Assembly: GCA_024644145.1 (NCBI GenBank) | Contig: JAHELO010000008.1 | Coordinates: 1-11,604 of the forward strand | Direction: 5' to 3' | DNA from: Christiangramia sp. | GTDB lineage: Bacteria; Bacteroidota; Bacteroidia; Flavobacteriales; Flavobacteriaceae | DNA: 11,604 nt | Shown: positions 1-7,572 of the stretch, piece by piece | How the letters are laid out: each line of letters starts with the position of its first letter | Numbering within the stretch: the stretch's first letter is position 1 | Notes under the pieces: model-generated | What the model saw: only the letters and a program-made list of their open reading frames with translations | Told to the model about the DNA's origin: nothing | Databases searched by the model: none | Translations under genes and position numbers: made by a program

Positions 1-510
1 TTCTTCAATCTTATTTTTTAACGCCATCCTTGCCCTCGCCAGATTTGATTTTGAGGTGCCTTCCGAAATTCCTAACAGCTCTGAGATTTCCTTGTGAGAA
101 TAGCCGTCAAGCGCATATAAATTAAATACCTGTCTATATCGTGCCGGTAATTTTTGCACACAACTTAAAAGAAAATCTACAGAGAGCTCGTTGGAGTCTA
201 TTTCAATTTCCTCTTCCTGCAGCAGGTTTTCATTCGTAATCTCATATACTTTTTGCTGTCTATATTTCTGCAGGGAGGTATTTATAAGGATCCGCTTCAT
301 CCAGCCTTCAAATGAACCTTCATCTTTAAACTGAGAGATTTTTTCGAAAATGGTTACAAAGCCATCCTGTAAATTATCCTCGGCCTGCTGGTAGCTATCA
401 GAATATTTAAGGCATACCCCAAAAAGCTTTGCCGCGTATAAGCGATAAAGCTGCTCCTGTGCAATCCTATCCTGTTTTTTGCACCGCCTGATAAGGTCTT
501 TTAAACCCAA
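1..510 (-). CDS. ECF-type RNA polymerase sigma factor (sigma-70 family), 3' end cut by window edge
   Basis: I translated this by hand on the minus strand: 170 codons are open up to the window edge, which cuts off the last residues. Region 2 lies at about residues 18-87, with the typical LYRLYAAKLFGVCLKYS stretch, AEDNLQDGF at 43-51 and FEGWMKRILINT at 67-78. Region 4 lies at about 112-168, with LPARYRQVFNLYALDGYSHKEISELLGISEGTSKSNLARAR features including the helix-turn-helix (GYSHKEIS..LGIS.GT). A region-2 plus region-4 layout of about 170-180 residues is typical of extracytoplasmic-function sigma factors. It would direct core RNA polymerase to a small regulon. The only sensible start is TTG at 508-510, because a TAG stop sits directly before it in frame and the first in-frame ATG falls inside region 2. 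The gene begins 39 nt after the stop of the lipoprotein gene on the same strand, suggesting cotranscription. An anti-sigma factor may lie beyond the left edge. The family call is secure; its regulon is unknown. Confidence 0.92.
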   Translation of the reverse strand, partial: MGLKDLIRRCKKQDRIAQEQLYRLYAAKLFGVCLKYSDSYQQAEDNLQDGFVTIFEKISQFKDEGSFEGWMKRILINTSLQKYRQQKVYEITNENLLQEEEIEIDSNELSVDFLLSCVQKLPARYRQVFNLYALDGYSHKEISELLGISEGTSKSNLARARMALKNKIEE

Positions 511-549
511 CTATTTTTTATTTTAAGCCTGTTCTGGAAATAATCCAAA

Positions 550-993
550 TTATTCAATTTCAACTACGGGTACAGTAACTTCATTATAAATTGGTTGATT
601 GTCAGCATCTGTATCTGTCCAAAAATAAAACTTAAAGGGTTCCATTTCATCAATGAAGATAGAAAAAGTTGAGGTGCCTGTATCCCCGGTGGTGGTATTA
701 CAATTGTCATTAGTCTGGTATGAGGATATCGCCGTTAAATAAATTTCACGACGTTCCTCACCGGTAGTGCCTCCTCTGCGGCCATCTATCCCGGCAAAAC
801 TACTGCAGGGTGTAGGCAAAATATAGGTTACAGTGACCGTATAGGATTTTCCGTATTCAAATTCATCTGGGAGATCGTTGGCGGTGATCTCTGCCAGTTC
901 ATATTTTATTTCAGGAATATCATCTTCACCAATAGAGCAACTGCTAAGGGTAACAAAAGTTAATAAGAACACAACCAGCCTATTCATAAACAT
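550..993 (-). CDS. Small secreted lipoprotein of unknown function
   Basis: A 147-residue protein with a lipoprotein signal peptide: a short basic start, a hydrophobic core at about 6-16 and the lipobox LSSC with the acylated cysteine at 19. The acidic residues that follow (GEDD) resemble export signals that send Bacteroidota lipoproteins to the cell surface. The mature part is rich in beta-strand-like alternating stretches (YTVTVTYILPTPC, STFSIFIDE, FKFYFWTD), which suggests an immunoglobulin-like or beta-sandwich fold. Cys63 and Cys98 could form a disulfide. I do not recognise a named family. ATG at 991-993 is used, but ATG two codons in (residue 3) is an equally good start. The gene lies between the recA terminator and the ECF sigma factor gene and reads toward the latter, so it may belong to that envelope-related regulatory unit. 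That link is inferred from position only. Confidence 0.75.
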   Translation of the reverse strand: MFMNRLVVFLLTFVTLSSCSIGEDDIPEIKYELAEITANDLPDEFEYGKSYTVTVTYILPTPCSSFAGIDGRRGGTTGEERREIYLTAISSYQTNDNCNTTTGDTGTSTFSIFIDEMEPFKFYFWTDTDADNQPIYNEVTVPVVEIE

Positions 994-1017
994 CTTGTAT
1001 TTAATTCATAGATGCAT

Positions 1018-1046
1018 CAAAGGGTAAAAGGTTGCGTATAAGGCAA
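1018..1046 (-). promoter_or_regulatory. Candidate promoter for the lipoprotein-sigma factor unit
   Basis: On the minus strand a TTG (1044-1046) is followed after 17 nt by TACCCTTTG (1018-1026). This resembles the Bacteroidota -33/-7 pattern TTG...TAnnTTTG with one extra base in the -7 box. It starts inside the A/T tail of the recA terminator and lies 24 nt before the lipoprotein ATG, a plausible place to restart transcription. Weak evidence: pattern match only. Confidence 0.3.
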
Positions 1047-1070
1047 AAAAAATCCCCTTCCGGGGATTTT
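1045..1070 (-). terminator. Rho-independent terminator of recA
   Basis: A 9-bp perfect stem (AAAATCCCC pairing with GGGGATTTT, plus coordinates 1049-1057 with 1062-1070) encloses a 4-nt loop. On the minus strand it is followed by a run of eight T (1045-1052, partly within the stem). It starts 1 nt after the recA stop codon, so it should end most recA transcription and separate recA from the downstream lipoprotein gene. Confidence 0.85.
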
Positions 1071-1071
1071 C

Positions 1072-2085
1072 TTATTCTTTAGCGACCTTGATCGCTGTTT
1101 TTATTTTTTCCTCCAGTTCCTCCATTAGATCTGGATTATCTTTCAACAAGGTTTTTACCGCATCGCGACCCTGCCCCAGTTTTGTGTCTTCATAACTAAA
1201 CCAGGAACCGCTTTTCTTGATTATTTCATAGTCTACACCAATATCTATTATCTCTCCTATTTTCGAGACCCCTTCTCCATACATAATGTCGAATTCGGCG
1301 GTTTTAAAAGGTGGGGCTACTTTATTTTTTACAACCTTTACTCTGGTTTTGTTCCCCATCACATTATTAGCACTATCCTTTATTTGTGTGGATCTTCTAA
1401 TATCAAGTCTTACCGATGCATAGAATTTAAGAGCATTACCACCAGTTGTGGTTTCAGGATTACCAAACATAACCCCAATCTTCTCTCTAAGCTGGTTAAT
1501 GAAGATCACTGTACAGTTGGTCTTACTTATTGATGAGGTAAGTTTTCTAAGAGCCTGGGACATTAGTCTTGCATGAAGCCCCATTTTAGAGTCTCCCATT
1601 TCCCCTTCAATCTCACTCTTAGGGGTAAGGGCCGCAACAGAATCAATTACTATAATGTCTATAGCTCCGGAACGTATAAGGTTATCTGCGATCTCTAAAG
1701 CCTGCTCCCCATTATCTGGTTGAGAAATAATCAGGTTATCAATATCTACATCTAACTTTTCAGCATAAAACCTGTCAAAGGCATGCTCTGCATCTATAAA
1801 GGCTGCAATCCCGCCTTTTTTCTGAGCTTCAGCAATAGCATGAAGAGTAAGGGTGGTTTTACCTGAAGATTCAGGTCCATATATCTCAATAACTCTTCCT
1901 CTAGGATATCCTCCAACTCCCAATGCGAGATCCAGACCTAAAGATCCGGTAGAAATAGCATCTACATCTACTACTACCTGGTCGCTCATCTTCATCACCG
2001 TCCCTTTACCGTAGGTTTTGTCCATCTTGTCAAGGGTGAGCTTAAGGGCCTTTAATTTCGCGTCTCTTTCTTTATCGTTGCTCAT
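1072..2085 (-). CDS. recA: Recombinase RecA
   Basis: ATP-dependent strand-exchange protein of homologous recombination and co-protease of the SOS response; it forms filaments on single-stranded DNA in the cytoplasm. The 337 residues are a normal, full length. Visible signatures are the Walker A motif GPESSGKTT (70-78), the catalytic glutamate in [10 protein letters not shown] (Glu100), Walker [11 protein letters not shown] (144-153), the L1-region segment [21 protein letters not shown] (161-181), the motif [21 protein letters not shown] (196-216) containing DNA-binding loop L2, and [11 protein letters not shown] (221-231). The C-terminus is acidic then basic, as in other RecA proteins, although its acidic tail is short. 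It is divergent from trhO, with candidate promoters in the 197-nt spacer, and is followed by its own terminator. No inactivating change is visible. Confidence 0.99.
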   Translation of the reverse strand: MSNDKERDAKLKALKLTLDKMDKTYGKGTVMKMSDQVVVDVDAISTGSLGLDLALGVGGYPRGRVIEIYGPESSGKTTLTLHAIAEAQKKGGIAAFIDAEHAFDRFYAEKLDVDIDNLIISQPDNGEQALEIADNLIRSGAIDIIVIDSVAALTPKSEIEGEMGDSKMGLHARLMSQALRKLTSSISKTNCTVIFINQLREKIGVMFGNPETTTGGNALKFYASVRLDIRRSTQIKDSANNVMGNKTRVKVVKNKVAPPFKTAEFDIMYGEGVSKIGEIIDIGVDYEIIKKSGSWFSYEDTKLGQGRDAVKTLLKDNPDLMEELEEKIKTAIKVAKE

Positions 2086-2118
2086 GAATGTATTTTATAA
2101 ATGTATAAATAAGGTGTG

Positions 2119-2149
2119 CTAAAATAATACAAGTTTTTCTGCAATACAA
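2119..2149 (-). promoter_or_regulatory. Candidate recA promoter
   Basis: Read on the minus strand, a TTG (2147-2149) is followed after 20 nt by TATTTTAG (2119-2126), a one-mismatch version of the Bacteroidota -7 box TAnnTTTG. It would give a leader of roughly 25-30 nt before the recA ATG at 2083-2085. It is supported only by pattern and spacing. Confidence 0.4.
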
Positions 2150-2164
2150 TAAAAGTTAATATCG

Positions 2165-2187
2165 ATTTTTGGAATAATTCCAAAAAT
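2165..2187. promoter_or_regulatory. Perfect 23-bp palindrome between recA and trhO, candidate operator
   Basis: The core GGAATAATTCC is flanked by five T on the left and five A on the right, then A and T, giving 11-bp arms that pair perfectly around the central A at 2176. It lies about 16 nt upstream of the candidate recA -33 element and about 50 nt upstream of the candidate trhO -7 box. It is therefore outside both predicted transcripts, which fits a protein-binding site better than an RNA hairpin. I cannot assign a regulator; it does not look like a Fur or CIRCE site. Confidence 0.5.
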
Positions 2188-2237
2188 TAGGAATATTGTT
2201 TATGTTGATGCATGTATGGCCGGTAAAATGAAAACTG

Positions 2238-2245
2238 TATCTTTG
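2238..2245 (+). promoter_or_regulatory. Candidate -7 box of the trhO promoter
   Basis: TATCTTTG is an exact match to the Bacteroidota -7 consensus TAnnTTTG, 37 nt before the trhO ATG. No good TTTG -33 element is visible at the expected 17-23 nt upstream, so the promoter may be weak or depend on an activator. Confidence 0.45.
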
Positions 2246-2282
2246 CCAAAATTTTCTTTAACACTTAAAATATTAGTATAGC

Positions 2283-3314
2283 ATGCAACTGTACAATAAA
2301 TTGAGCGCTAAAGAAAGAGAAGCCCTTTTAGAAGAAGCCGGTGAAGACAGGCTTACGCTCTCTTTCTATGCTTACGCAAAGATCGGTAACCCCGAATTAT
2401 TCAGAAATCATTTATTCATTGCCTGGGACCAGATGGATGTTCTGGGAAGAATATATGTAGCTCATGAAGGCATTAATGCGCAGCTTTCTGTTCCTGCAAA
2501 ACGTTTCAATGAATTCAAGGCCTTTATAGATGATATCTATTTTCTTGAAAATGTGCGTTTGAATATTGCCATTGAACATGATATTAAATCTTTCCTGAAA
2601 TTAAAAGTAAAGGTGAGAAGTAAGATCGTAGCAGATGGATTGAATGATGATTCGTTTGATGTGACAAATAAAGGTGTTCATGTAGATGCAGCGAAATTCA
2701 ATGAACTTATAAGCGATCCCAATACGGTTCTGGTAGATATGAGAAATCATTACGAGAGCGAGATTGGACATTTCCAGGGAGCTATCACTCCAGATGTGGA
2801 TACCTTCCGGGATTCGTTACCTATCATAGAAGAAGATCTTAAAGAACATAAGGAAGATAAAAATCTTGTGATGTATTGTACCGGCGGAATTAGATGTGAG
2901 AAAGCCAGTGCATATTACAAACACAAGGGTTTTAAGAACGTTTTTCAACTTGAAGGTGGTATTATTGAATATACCCGCCAGGTGGAGAAACAAAAGCTTG
3001 AAAATAAATTTATTGGTAAAAACTTTGTTTTTGACCATCGTCGTGCCGAGCGCATTTCAGAAGATGTGATCGCACAGTGCCATCAATGTGGTGATGCTTG
3101 TGATACTCATGTGAACTGTGCCAATGAAGCGTGCCATTTATTATTTATTCAGTGTGAAAAATGCGCTGAAAAAATGAATAATTGTTGTTCAGATAATTGC
3201 AAGGAAATAGCATCCCTGCCTTATGAAGAACAAAAACGACTTCGTAAAGGTAAAGGTGCCAGCAATAAGATCTTTAAAAAAGGAAGATCTGAAGTGCTGC
3301 GGTTTAAGCAATAG
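2283..3314 (+). CDS. trhO: tRNA uridine-34 hydroxylase, rhodanese-domain protein (TrhO/YceA family)
   Basis: TrhO proteins use molecular oxygen to hydroxylate U34 of certain tRNAs to 5-hydroxyuridine, a step of wobble-base modification. The 343-residue protein has the family's three parts. The N-terminal domain (about 22-120) includes VAHEGINAQLSV at 59-70. A rhodanese domain (about 135-235) has VDMRNHYESEIGHFQGA at 151-167 and the active-site loop CTGGIRCEKA, with catalytic Cys199 and conserved Cys205. A C-terminal cysteine-rich part (266-306) has ten cysteines, among them CHQCGDAC and CEKC, which probably bind metal. Length and motifs agree with intact family members. The ATG is preceded by an A/T-rich leader without a Shine-Dalgarno sequence, normal for this phylum. 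The gene appears to be monocistronic and divergent from recA. The family call is secure; the exact tRNA targets here are not visible. Confidence 0.95.
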   Translation: MQLYNKLSAKEREALLEEAGEDRLTLSFYAYAKIGNPELFRNHLFIAWDQMDVLGRIYVAHEGINAQLSVPAKRFNEFKAFIDDIYFLENVRLNIAIEHDIKSFLKLKVKVRSKIVADGLNDDSFDVTNKGVHVDAAKFNELISDPNTVLVDMRNHYESEIGHFQGAITPDVDTFRDSLPIIEEDLKEHKEDKNLVMYCTGGIRCEKASAYYKHKGFKNVFQLEGGIIEYTRQVEKQKLENKFIGKNFVFDHRRAERISEDVIAQCHQCGDACDTHVNCANEACHLLFIQCEKCAEKMNNCCSDNCKEIASLPYEEQKRLRKGKGASNKIFKKGRSEVLRFKQ

Positions 3315-3328
3315 GTTTCTTTTCTAAA

Positions 3329-3486
3329 ATGGTGGTGCCAATTAATATTGGTATATTTACTGTTGAAAATATTTATGAACCTCAAGGAGGTACTTTTTAC
3401 TGGTGTGACGGGCTGTTAATATAGCTTTAGAAGATGAAGGAGATTCTGCGATTATTGCCAGTTTGGTAAGACAGGATGATGGGTAA
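3329..3486 (+). pseudogene. Possible remnant of a short gene, broken by a frameshift (speculative)
   Basis: Two adjoining protein-like stretches lie in different frames. The first runs from ATG 3329 to the TAG at 3422-3424 (31 codons, ending GGTFYWCDGLLI). The second is open from 3409 to the TAA at 3484-3486 and reads ALEDEGDSAIIASLVRQDDG from 3424. Removing one TA from the TATA at 3419-3422 would join them as ...CDGLLIALEDEGDSA..., about 51 residues. Codon choice in both parts looks like that of neighbouring genes. I do not recognise a family. Open stretches this short arise by chance, so this is a hypothesis; otherwise the 214-nt gap between trhO and ricT simply holds leader sequence, including a small inverted repeat CCAAT-TAAT-ATTGG at 3338-3351. 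Confidence 0.25.
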
Positions 3487-3528
3487 ACTTACACGCTAAA
3501 AAAGTAACTTCCTCAATATATATAATAT

Positions 3529-4707
3529 ATGGCTTGCAGCAGTTGCTCGACCGGAAAAGACGGTCAGCCGAAAGGATGTAAGAATAATGGAACCTGTGGA
3601 ACCGACGGATGTAATAAACTAACCGTTTTCGATTGGCTTTCAAACATGTCGCTTCCGGGTGGCGTGGAACCTTTCGATATCGTGGAAGTTCGTTTTAAGA
3701 ACGGCCGTAAACATTTCTTTAAAAATACTGAAAAACTGAGCCTTAGCATCGGCGACGTGGTGGCTACCGAAGCCAGTCCGGGTCACGATGTAGGGATCGT
3801 TAGTCTTACCGGGGAACTGGTGAGGGTGCAGATGAAAAAGAAAAAAGTAGACCCGAATTCTCCCGAGGTTTTAAAGATCTACAGAAAAGCATCTCAAAAA
3901 GATATAGACGTTTGGCAGGAGGCAAGGGACAGGGAAGATAAGATCCAGCAGCGTTCCAGGCAGATCGCTATCAGGCTTAATTTAAGCATGAAAATAAGCG
4001 ATATAGAATTTCAGGGAGATGGTTCCAAAGCCACTTTTTATTATACGGCTGAAGACCGGGTGGACTTTAGACAATTGATCAAGGAGTTTGCGCGGGAATT
4101 CAATACCCGTATTGAAATGAAACAAATAGGTCTGCGGCAGGAAGCAGCCAGACTTGGAGGAATTGGTTCCTGCGGACGGGAATTGTGCTGCTCTACCTGG
4201 TTAACAGATTTTAGATCTGTAAGTACATCTGCTGCCAGATACCAGCAATTATCCCTTAACCCTCAGAAACTTGCGGGACAATGCGGTAAACTAAAGTGCT
4301 GTTTAAACTACGAACTGGATACTTATCTGGAAGCATTAAAATCTTTTCCAAAAACCGACATTAAACTAAAGACCAAAAAGGGAACCGCAGTATGCCAGAA
4401 AATAGACATTTTCAAAGGTTTGCTATGGTATGCTTATGAAGGGGAATGGATGAACTGGCATCAACTTACGCCTGAGCAGGCGAATAAGATTATTGCCAGA
4501 AACAAAAAAGATGAGCCTGTAGGCAGTTTAGAGGAATATGAAGTAGAGCTACAACTGGACGAAAAAGAACCAAAAGGATTTAATAATGCCGTTGGAGAAG
4601 ACAGTTTAACGCGTTTTGATAAACCTAAACAGCCAAGAAAAAGGAGAAATACTAATAAGAAGAGAAAAAAACGTAAAGGTAATTCCTCAAGATCTAAAAA
4701 TGCGTAG
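3529..4707 (+). CDS. ricT: PSP1-domain protein, RicT (YaaT) homologue
   Basis: In Bacillus the homologue RicT works with RicA and RicF in an iron-sulfur complex that assists RNase Y in mRNA processing; its partners in Bacteroidota are not established. The 392-residue protein shows a cysteine-rich N-terminus (Cys3, 6, 17, 23, 28). A RicT core follows from about 47 to 320, with a PSP1 domain at about 115-200. The diagnostic cysteine motifs are GGIGSCGRELCCSTWL (210-225) and GQCGKLKCCLNYE (250-262). The low-complexity tail (366-392) is strongly basic and may bind RNA. It is longer than the Bacillus protein (about 275 residues) because of the two terminal extensions. The start at ATG 3529 places the N-terminal cysteines in the protein. 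Its stop overlaps the gldH start by 8 nt, so the two genes are almost certainly translationally coupled. Confidence 0.9.
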   Translation: MACSSCSTGKDGQPKGCKNNGTCGTDGCNKLTVFDWLSNMSLPGGVEPFDIVEVRFKNGRKHFFKNTEKLSLSIGDVVATEASPGHDVGIVSLTGELVRVQMKKKKVDPNSPEVLKIYRKASQKDIDVWQEARDREDKIQQRSRQIAIRLNLSMKISDIEFQGDGSKATFYYTAEDRVDFRQLIKEFAREFNTRIEMKQIGLRQEAARLGGIGSCGRELCCSTWLTDFRSVSTSAARYQQLSLNPQKLAGQCGKLKCCLNYELDTYLEALKSFPKTDIKLKTKKGTAVCQKIDIFKGLLWYAYEGEWMNWHQLTPEQANKIIARNKKDEPVGSLEEYEVELQLDEKEPKGFNNAVGEDSLTRFDKPKQPRKRRNTNKKRKKRKGNSSRSKNA

Positions 4708-5188
4708 TGCTTTTTTCGTTTCTTTATTAACTATCACAATCATCGCTTTCTCTTCCTGTGACCGGGCTAGGGTTTTTGATGAGTATAAACCGGTAAAAGA
4801 CTGGAACAAAGATTCTATCGTGAGCTTTAATATTGCCAGTCTGGATACTAGTAAGGTATATGATCTTTTTATAAATATTCGTAATACCAGTGATTACAAC
4901 TTCAGTAATCTGTTCCTGATTACCGAAATAAAATTCCCGGAGGGAAAAGTGATAAGTGACACCCTGGAATACGAAATGACCAAACCTAATGGAGAGTGGC
5001 TCGGCACAGGTTTTGGTGATGTAAAAGAAAGTAAACTCTGGTATAAGGAGAACGTAATGTTCGATGAACCGGGTAACTATACTGTCACTATTCAGCAGGC
5101 AATGCGGAAAAATGGCGAGGTAGATGGAATTAAGGAATTAGAGGGGATCACACATGTTGGATTCAGAATAGAAAATAGCGATAATTAA
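4700..5188 (+). CDS. gldH: Gliding motility lipoprotein GldH
   Basis: GldH is a lipoprotein needed for gliding in Flavobacterium johnsoniae and widely kept in Bacteroidota, including species not seen to glide. I chose the ATG at 4700, giving 162 residues. It produces a clean lipoprotein signal (basic start, hydrophobic 4-17, FSSC with acylated Cys20), whereas an upstream in-frame ATG at 4616 would add 28 charged residues before the signal and overlap ricT by 92 nt. Family features are the ARVFDEYKPVKDW segment just after the cysteine, FINIRNTSDYNFSNLFLI (57-74), KPNGEWLGTGFGDVKES (95-111), YTVTIQQAMR (127-136) and GITHVGFRIE at the end. The gene overlaps ricT by 8 nt and lies 14 nt before the PBP1A gene. 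The lipobox -3 residue is Phe, slightly unusual. Confidence 0.93.
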   Translation: MRSAFFVSLLTITIIAFSSCDRARVFDEYKPVKDWNKDSIVSFNIASLDTSKVYDLFINIRNTSDYNFSNLFLITEIKFPEGKVISDTLEYEMTKPNGEWLGTGFGDVKESKLWYKENVMFDEPGNYTVTIQQAMRKNGEVDGIKELEGITHVGFRIENSDN

Positions 5189-5202
5189 TTTTTGTGAAAT
5201 AA

Positions 5203-7512
5203 ATGGCCCGCGCAACAAATAAGACTAAAAAACCTGCTCATAGCAATCGTAAATATATAATTGGTTTCTGGACTCTTTTCGGAATTGGAATTTTGGCGGG
5301 AATCCTGATCTTTTTACTGGCCGGTTGGGGAGCATTCGGGAAAATGCCAACCTTTGAGGAACTGGAAAACCCTGAAACAAATCTGGCTACCGAAATATTT
5401 TCTTCAGACGGGAAAACCCTGGGGAAATATTACAGCGAGAACAGAACCCCTATAAAATATGAAGATCTGCCAGACCACCTGGTCCATGCTTTGGTCGCTA
5501 CAGAAGATGAGAGGTTCTATCAGCATGCAGGCATAGACGCGAAGGGGACTGTTAGGGCTGCCGTATTTCTGGGAACCCGGGGAGGTGCAAGTACCATTAC
5601 CCAGCAGCTTGCCAAGCAATTGTTCACCGAAGATGTGGCCCAGAATAATGTAGAACGGGTTTTTCAAAAAGTGAAAGAATGGGTTATCTCTACAAGGCTG
5701 GAACGCCAGTATACCAAAGAGGAGATCATAACCATGTATTTCAATAAATACGATTTTGTATACCAGGCGGTGGGAATTCGTTCGGCATCAAAGATCTATT
5801 TTGATAAGGAACCAAATGAATTAAAGATCGAAGAATCTGCCGTTCTCGTAGGGATGTTGAAGAACTCTGCCCTATATAATCCAATGAGGAGACCAGAGCT
5901 TGTACTATCCCGCAGAAACCAGGTCTTTGAACAAATGAACAGGAACGGTTTTATTTCTGAAAGCGAAATGGATTCGTTACAGAAATTACCTATGAATATC
6001 GAATTCACGCCGGAAGGGCATGATGAAGGCATGGCTACCTATTTCCGGGCTTATCTGCAGGGGTTCATGAAAGACTGGATCGCTAAAAATCCCAAACCAG
6101 ACGGCAGTGAATACAGTTTATATCGTGATGGCTTGAAGATCTATACCAGTATCGATTCAAAAATGCAGGAATACGCTGAAAAGGCGGTAACCAGGCATAT
6201 TTCTAAACTTCAAAAGGAATTTGACAGGCAAAACGAAAATAATCCAACAGCGCCGTTCAGAGACATTGATAAGGATCAAATAGAAACCAGCATCCAGAAT
6301 GCTATGAGGGTTTCAGCGCGCTGGAAAAAGATGAAGGCCCAGGGGAAATCTGAAGCCGAGATCAAAAAGTCTTTTAAAGAACAGGCTGAGATGAGGGTAT
6401 TTAGCTGGAATGGTACTATAGATACCGTGATGACGCCAAGGGATTCTATCTTGTATTATAAATCCTTCCTGCAAGCCGGGATGATGTCTATGGTTCCGCA
6501 AACAGGTGAAGTAAAAGCCTGGGTTGGAGGTATTAATTTTAAACATTTTAAATACGAACATGTACGACAGGCACGAAGACAGGTGGGCTCTACTTTTAAA
6601 CCCTTCGTATATGCGACCGCAATAGATCAGTTAAAATTCTCACCATGCGATACGCTACCTAAAAGTCAGTTTACTATTGAAGCCGGTAAGCATGGGAATA
6701 TGAACGATTGGTCTCCACGAAACAGTGATGGGAGTTATGATGGTATGTATACGCTTAAGAAAGCGCTTGCATCTTCAGTAAATACTATCACGGCCCGGCT
6801 AATTGATAAAACAGGTCCTAAACCGGTAATAGACCTTATAGGAAAACTGGGAATAGATACAGAAAATATTCCTGCAGTGCCATCTATAGCCCTGGGAACT
6901 GCAGATATAAGTCTTTTCGAAATGGTGTCTGCTTACAGCACCTTTGCCAATCAGGGGGTTTATATTAAACCTGTAATGGTTAATCGAATTGAAGACAAGA
7001 ACGGAACTGTGCTCTATCAAAATGTACCAGAAACCAGGGATGTGTTAAGCAAAGAAGCGGCATATGTTACCGTAAATCTTCTGGAGGGAGTAACTCAAGG
7101 CGGTTCCGGTACGCGATTACGAGGGACGTGGGCTAAAGGTCGCACAGATTATGAACGTGCGGTTACTGGCTATCCCTATGATTTCAAAAACCCAATCGCC
7201 GGAAAGACCGGTACCACTCAAAATCAATCTGACGGTTGGTTTATGGGAATGGTGCCAGATCTAGTAACAGGTGTCTGGGTAGGTGCAGAAGACAGGGCAG
7301 TACATTTCCCTACCATTACCTATGGGCAGGGTGCTACAATGGCTTTACCTATCTGGGGAATGTATATGAAAGATGTTTATGCAAATCCTGAATTAAAAGT
7401 ATCTAAAGAGGAATTTGAAAGGCCCGAGAACCTTAGTATCGCAGTAGACTGCGCAACTTACAGTGCAAGAAAAGCCGCTGATGATTCTATCCCTGATGAG
7501 CTGGATTTCTAA
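5203..7512 (+). CDS. Class A penicillin-binding protein 1A (glycosyltransferase and transpeptidase)
   Basis: Bifunctional peptidoglycan synthase that polymerises lipid II into glycan strands and cross-links their peptides. It is anchored in the inner membrane with its catalytic parts in the periplasm. The 769-residue protein has a short basic cytoplasmic tail, one membrane helix (about 19-42), a GT51 glycosyltransferase domain (about 60-240) and a transpeptidase domain (about 420-725). GT51 motifs are ATEDERFYQHAGID (catalytic Glu101), GGASTITQQLAKQLF (127-141) and RQYTKEEIITMYFNKYDF (168-185). The transpeptidase shows the nucleophile motif STFK (Ser463, Lys466), SVN (525-527) and KTGTT (668-672), so all catalytic motifs are intact. 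A charged segment at about 330-400, rich in Lys, Glu and Gln, separates the two domains. It is the third gene of the ricT-gldH cluster. The symbols mrcA or ponA are used for such genes. Confidence 0.97.
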   Translation: MARATNKTKKPAHSNRKYIIGFWTLFGIGILAGILIFLLAGWGAFGKMPTFEELENPETNLATEIFSSDGKTLGKYYSENRTPIKYEDLPDHLVHALVATEDERFYQHAGIDAKGTVRAAVFLGTRGGASTITQQLAKQLFTEDVAQNNVERVFQKVKEWVISTRLERQYTKEEIITMYFNKYDFVYQAVGIRSASKIYFDKEPNELKIEESAVLVGMLKNSALYNPMRRPELVLSRRNQVFEQMNRNGFISESEMDSLQKLPMNIEFTPEGHDEGMATYFRAYLQGFMKDWIAKNPKPDGSEYSLYRDGLKIYTSIDSKMQEYAEKAVTRHISKLQKEFDRQNENNPTAPFRDIDKDQIETSIQNAMRVSARWKKMKAQGKSEAEIKKSFKEQAEMRVFSWNGTIDTVMTPRDSILYYKSFLQAGMMSMVPQTGEVKAWVGGINFKHFKYEHVRQARRQVGSTFKPFVYATAIDQLKFSPCDTLPKSQFTIEAGKHGNMNDWSPRNSDGSYDGMYTLKKALASSVNTITARLIDKTGPKPVIDLIGKLGIDTENIPAVPSIALGTADISLFEMVSAYSTFANQGVYIKPVMVNRIEDKNGTVLYQNVPETRDVLSKEAAYVTVNLLEGVTQGGSGTRLRGTWAKGRTDYERAVTGYPYDFKNPIAGKTGTTQNQSDGWFMGMVPDLVTGVWVGAEDRAVHFPTITYGQGATMALPIWGMYMKDVYANPELKVSKEEFERPENLSIAVDCATYSARKAADDSIPDELDF

Positions 7513-7572
7513 ATATTTCTCAAAAAAAGGGAGCTGATTTTCCAGATATTTCAATGAAGTCTTTCTGCTGCA

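Noticed and set aside
3452..3643. 63-codon minus-strand open frame across the ricT start
   Set aside because: No recognisable protein features and it overlaps the N-terminal cysteine region of ricT; treated as chance.
4616..4699. Upstream in-frame ATG for gldH, adding 28 residues
   Set aside because: It would put a charged stretch before the lipoprotein signal and overlap ricT by 92 nt; the ATG at 4700 gives a normal signal peptide.
7513..7560. Possible terminator after the PBP1A gene
   Set aside because: The A-rich and G-rich stretch does not form a stable uninterrupted stem with a T run.
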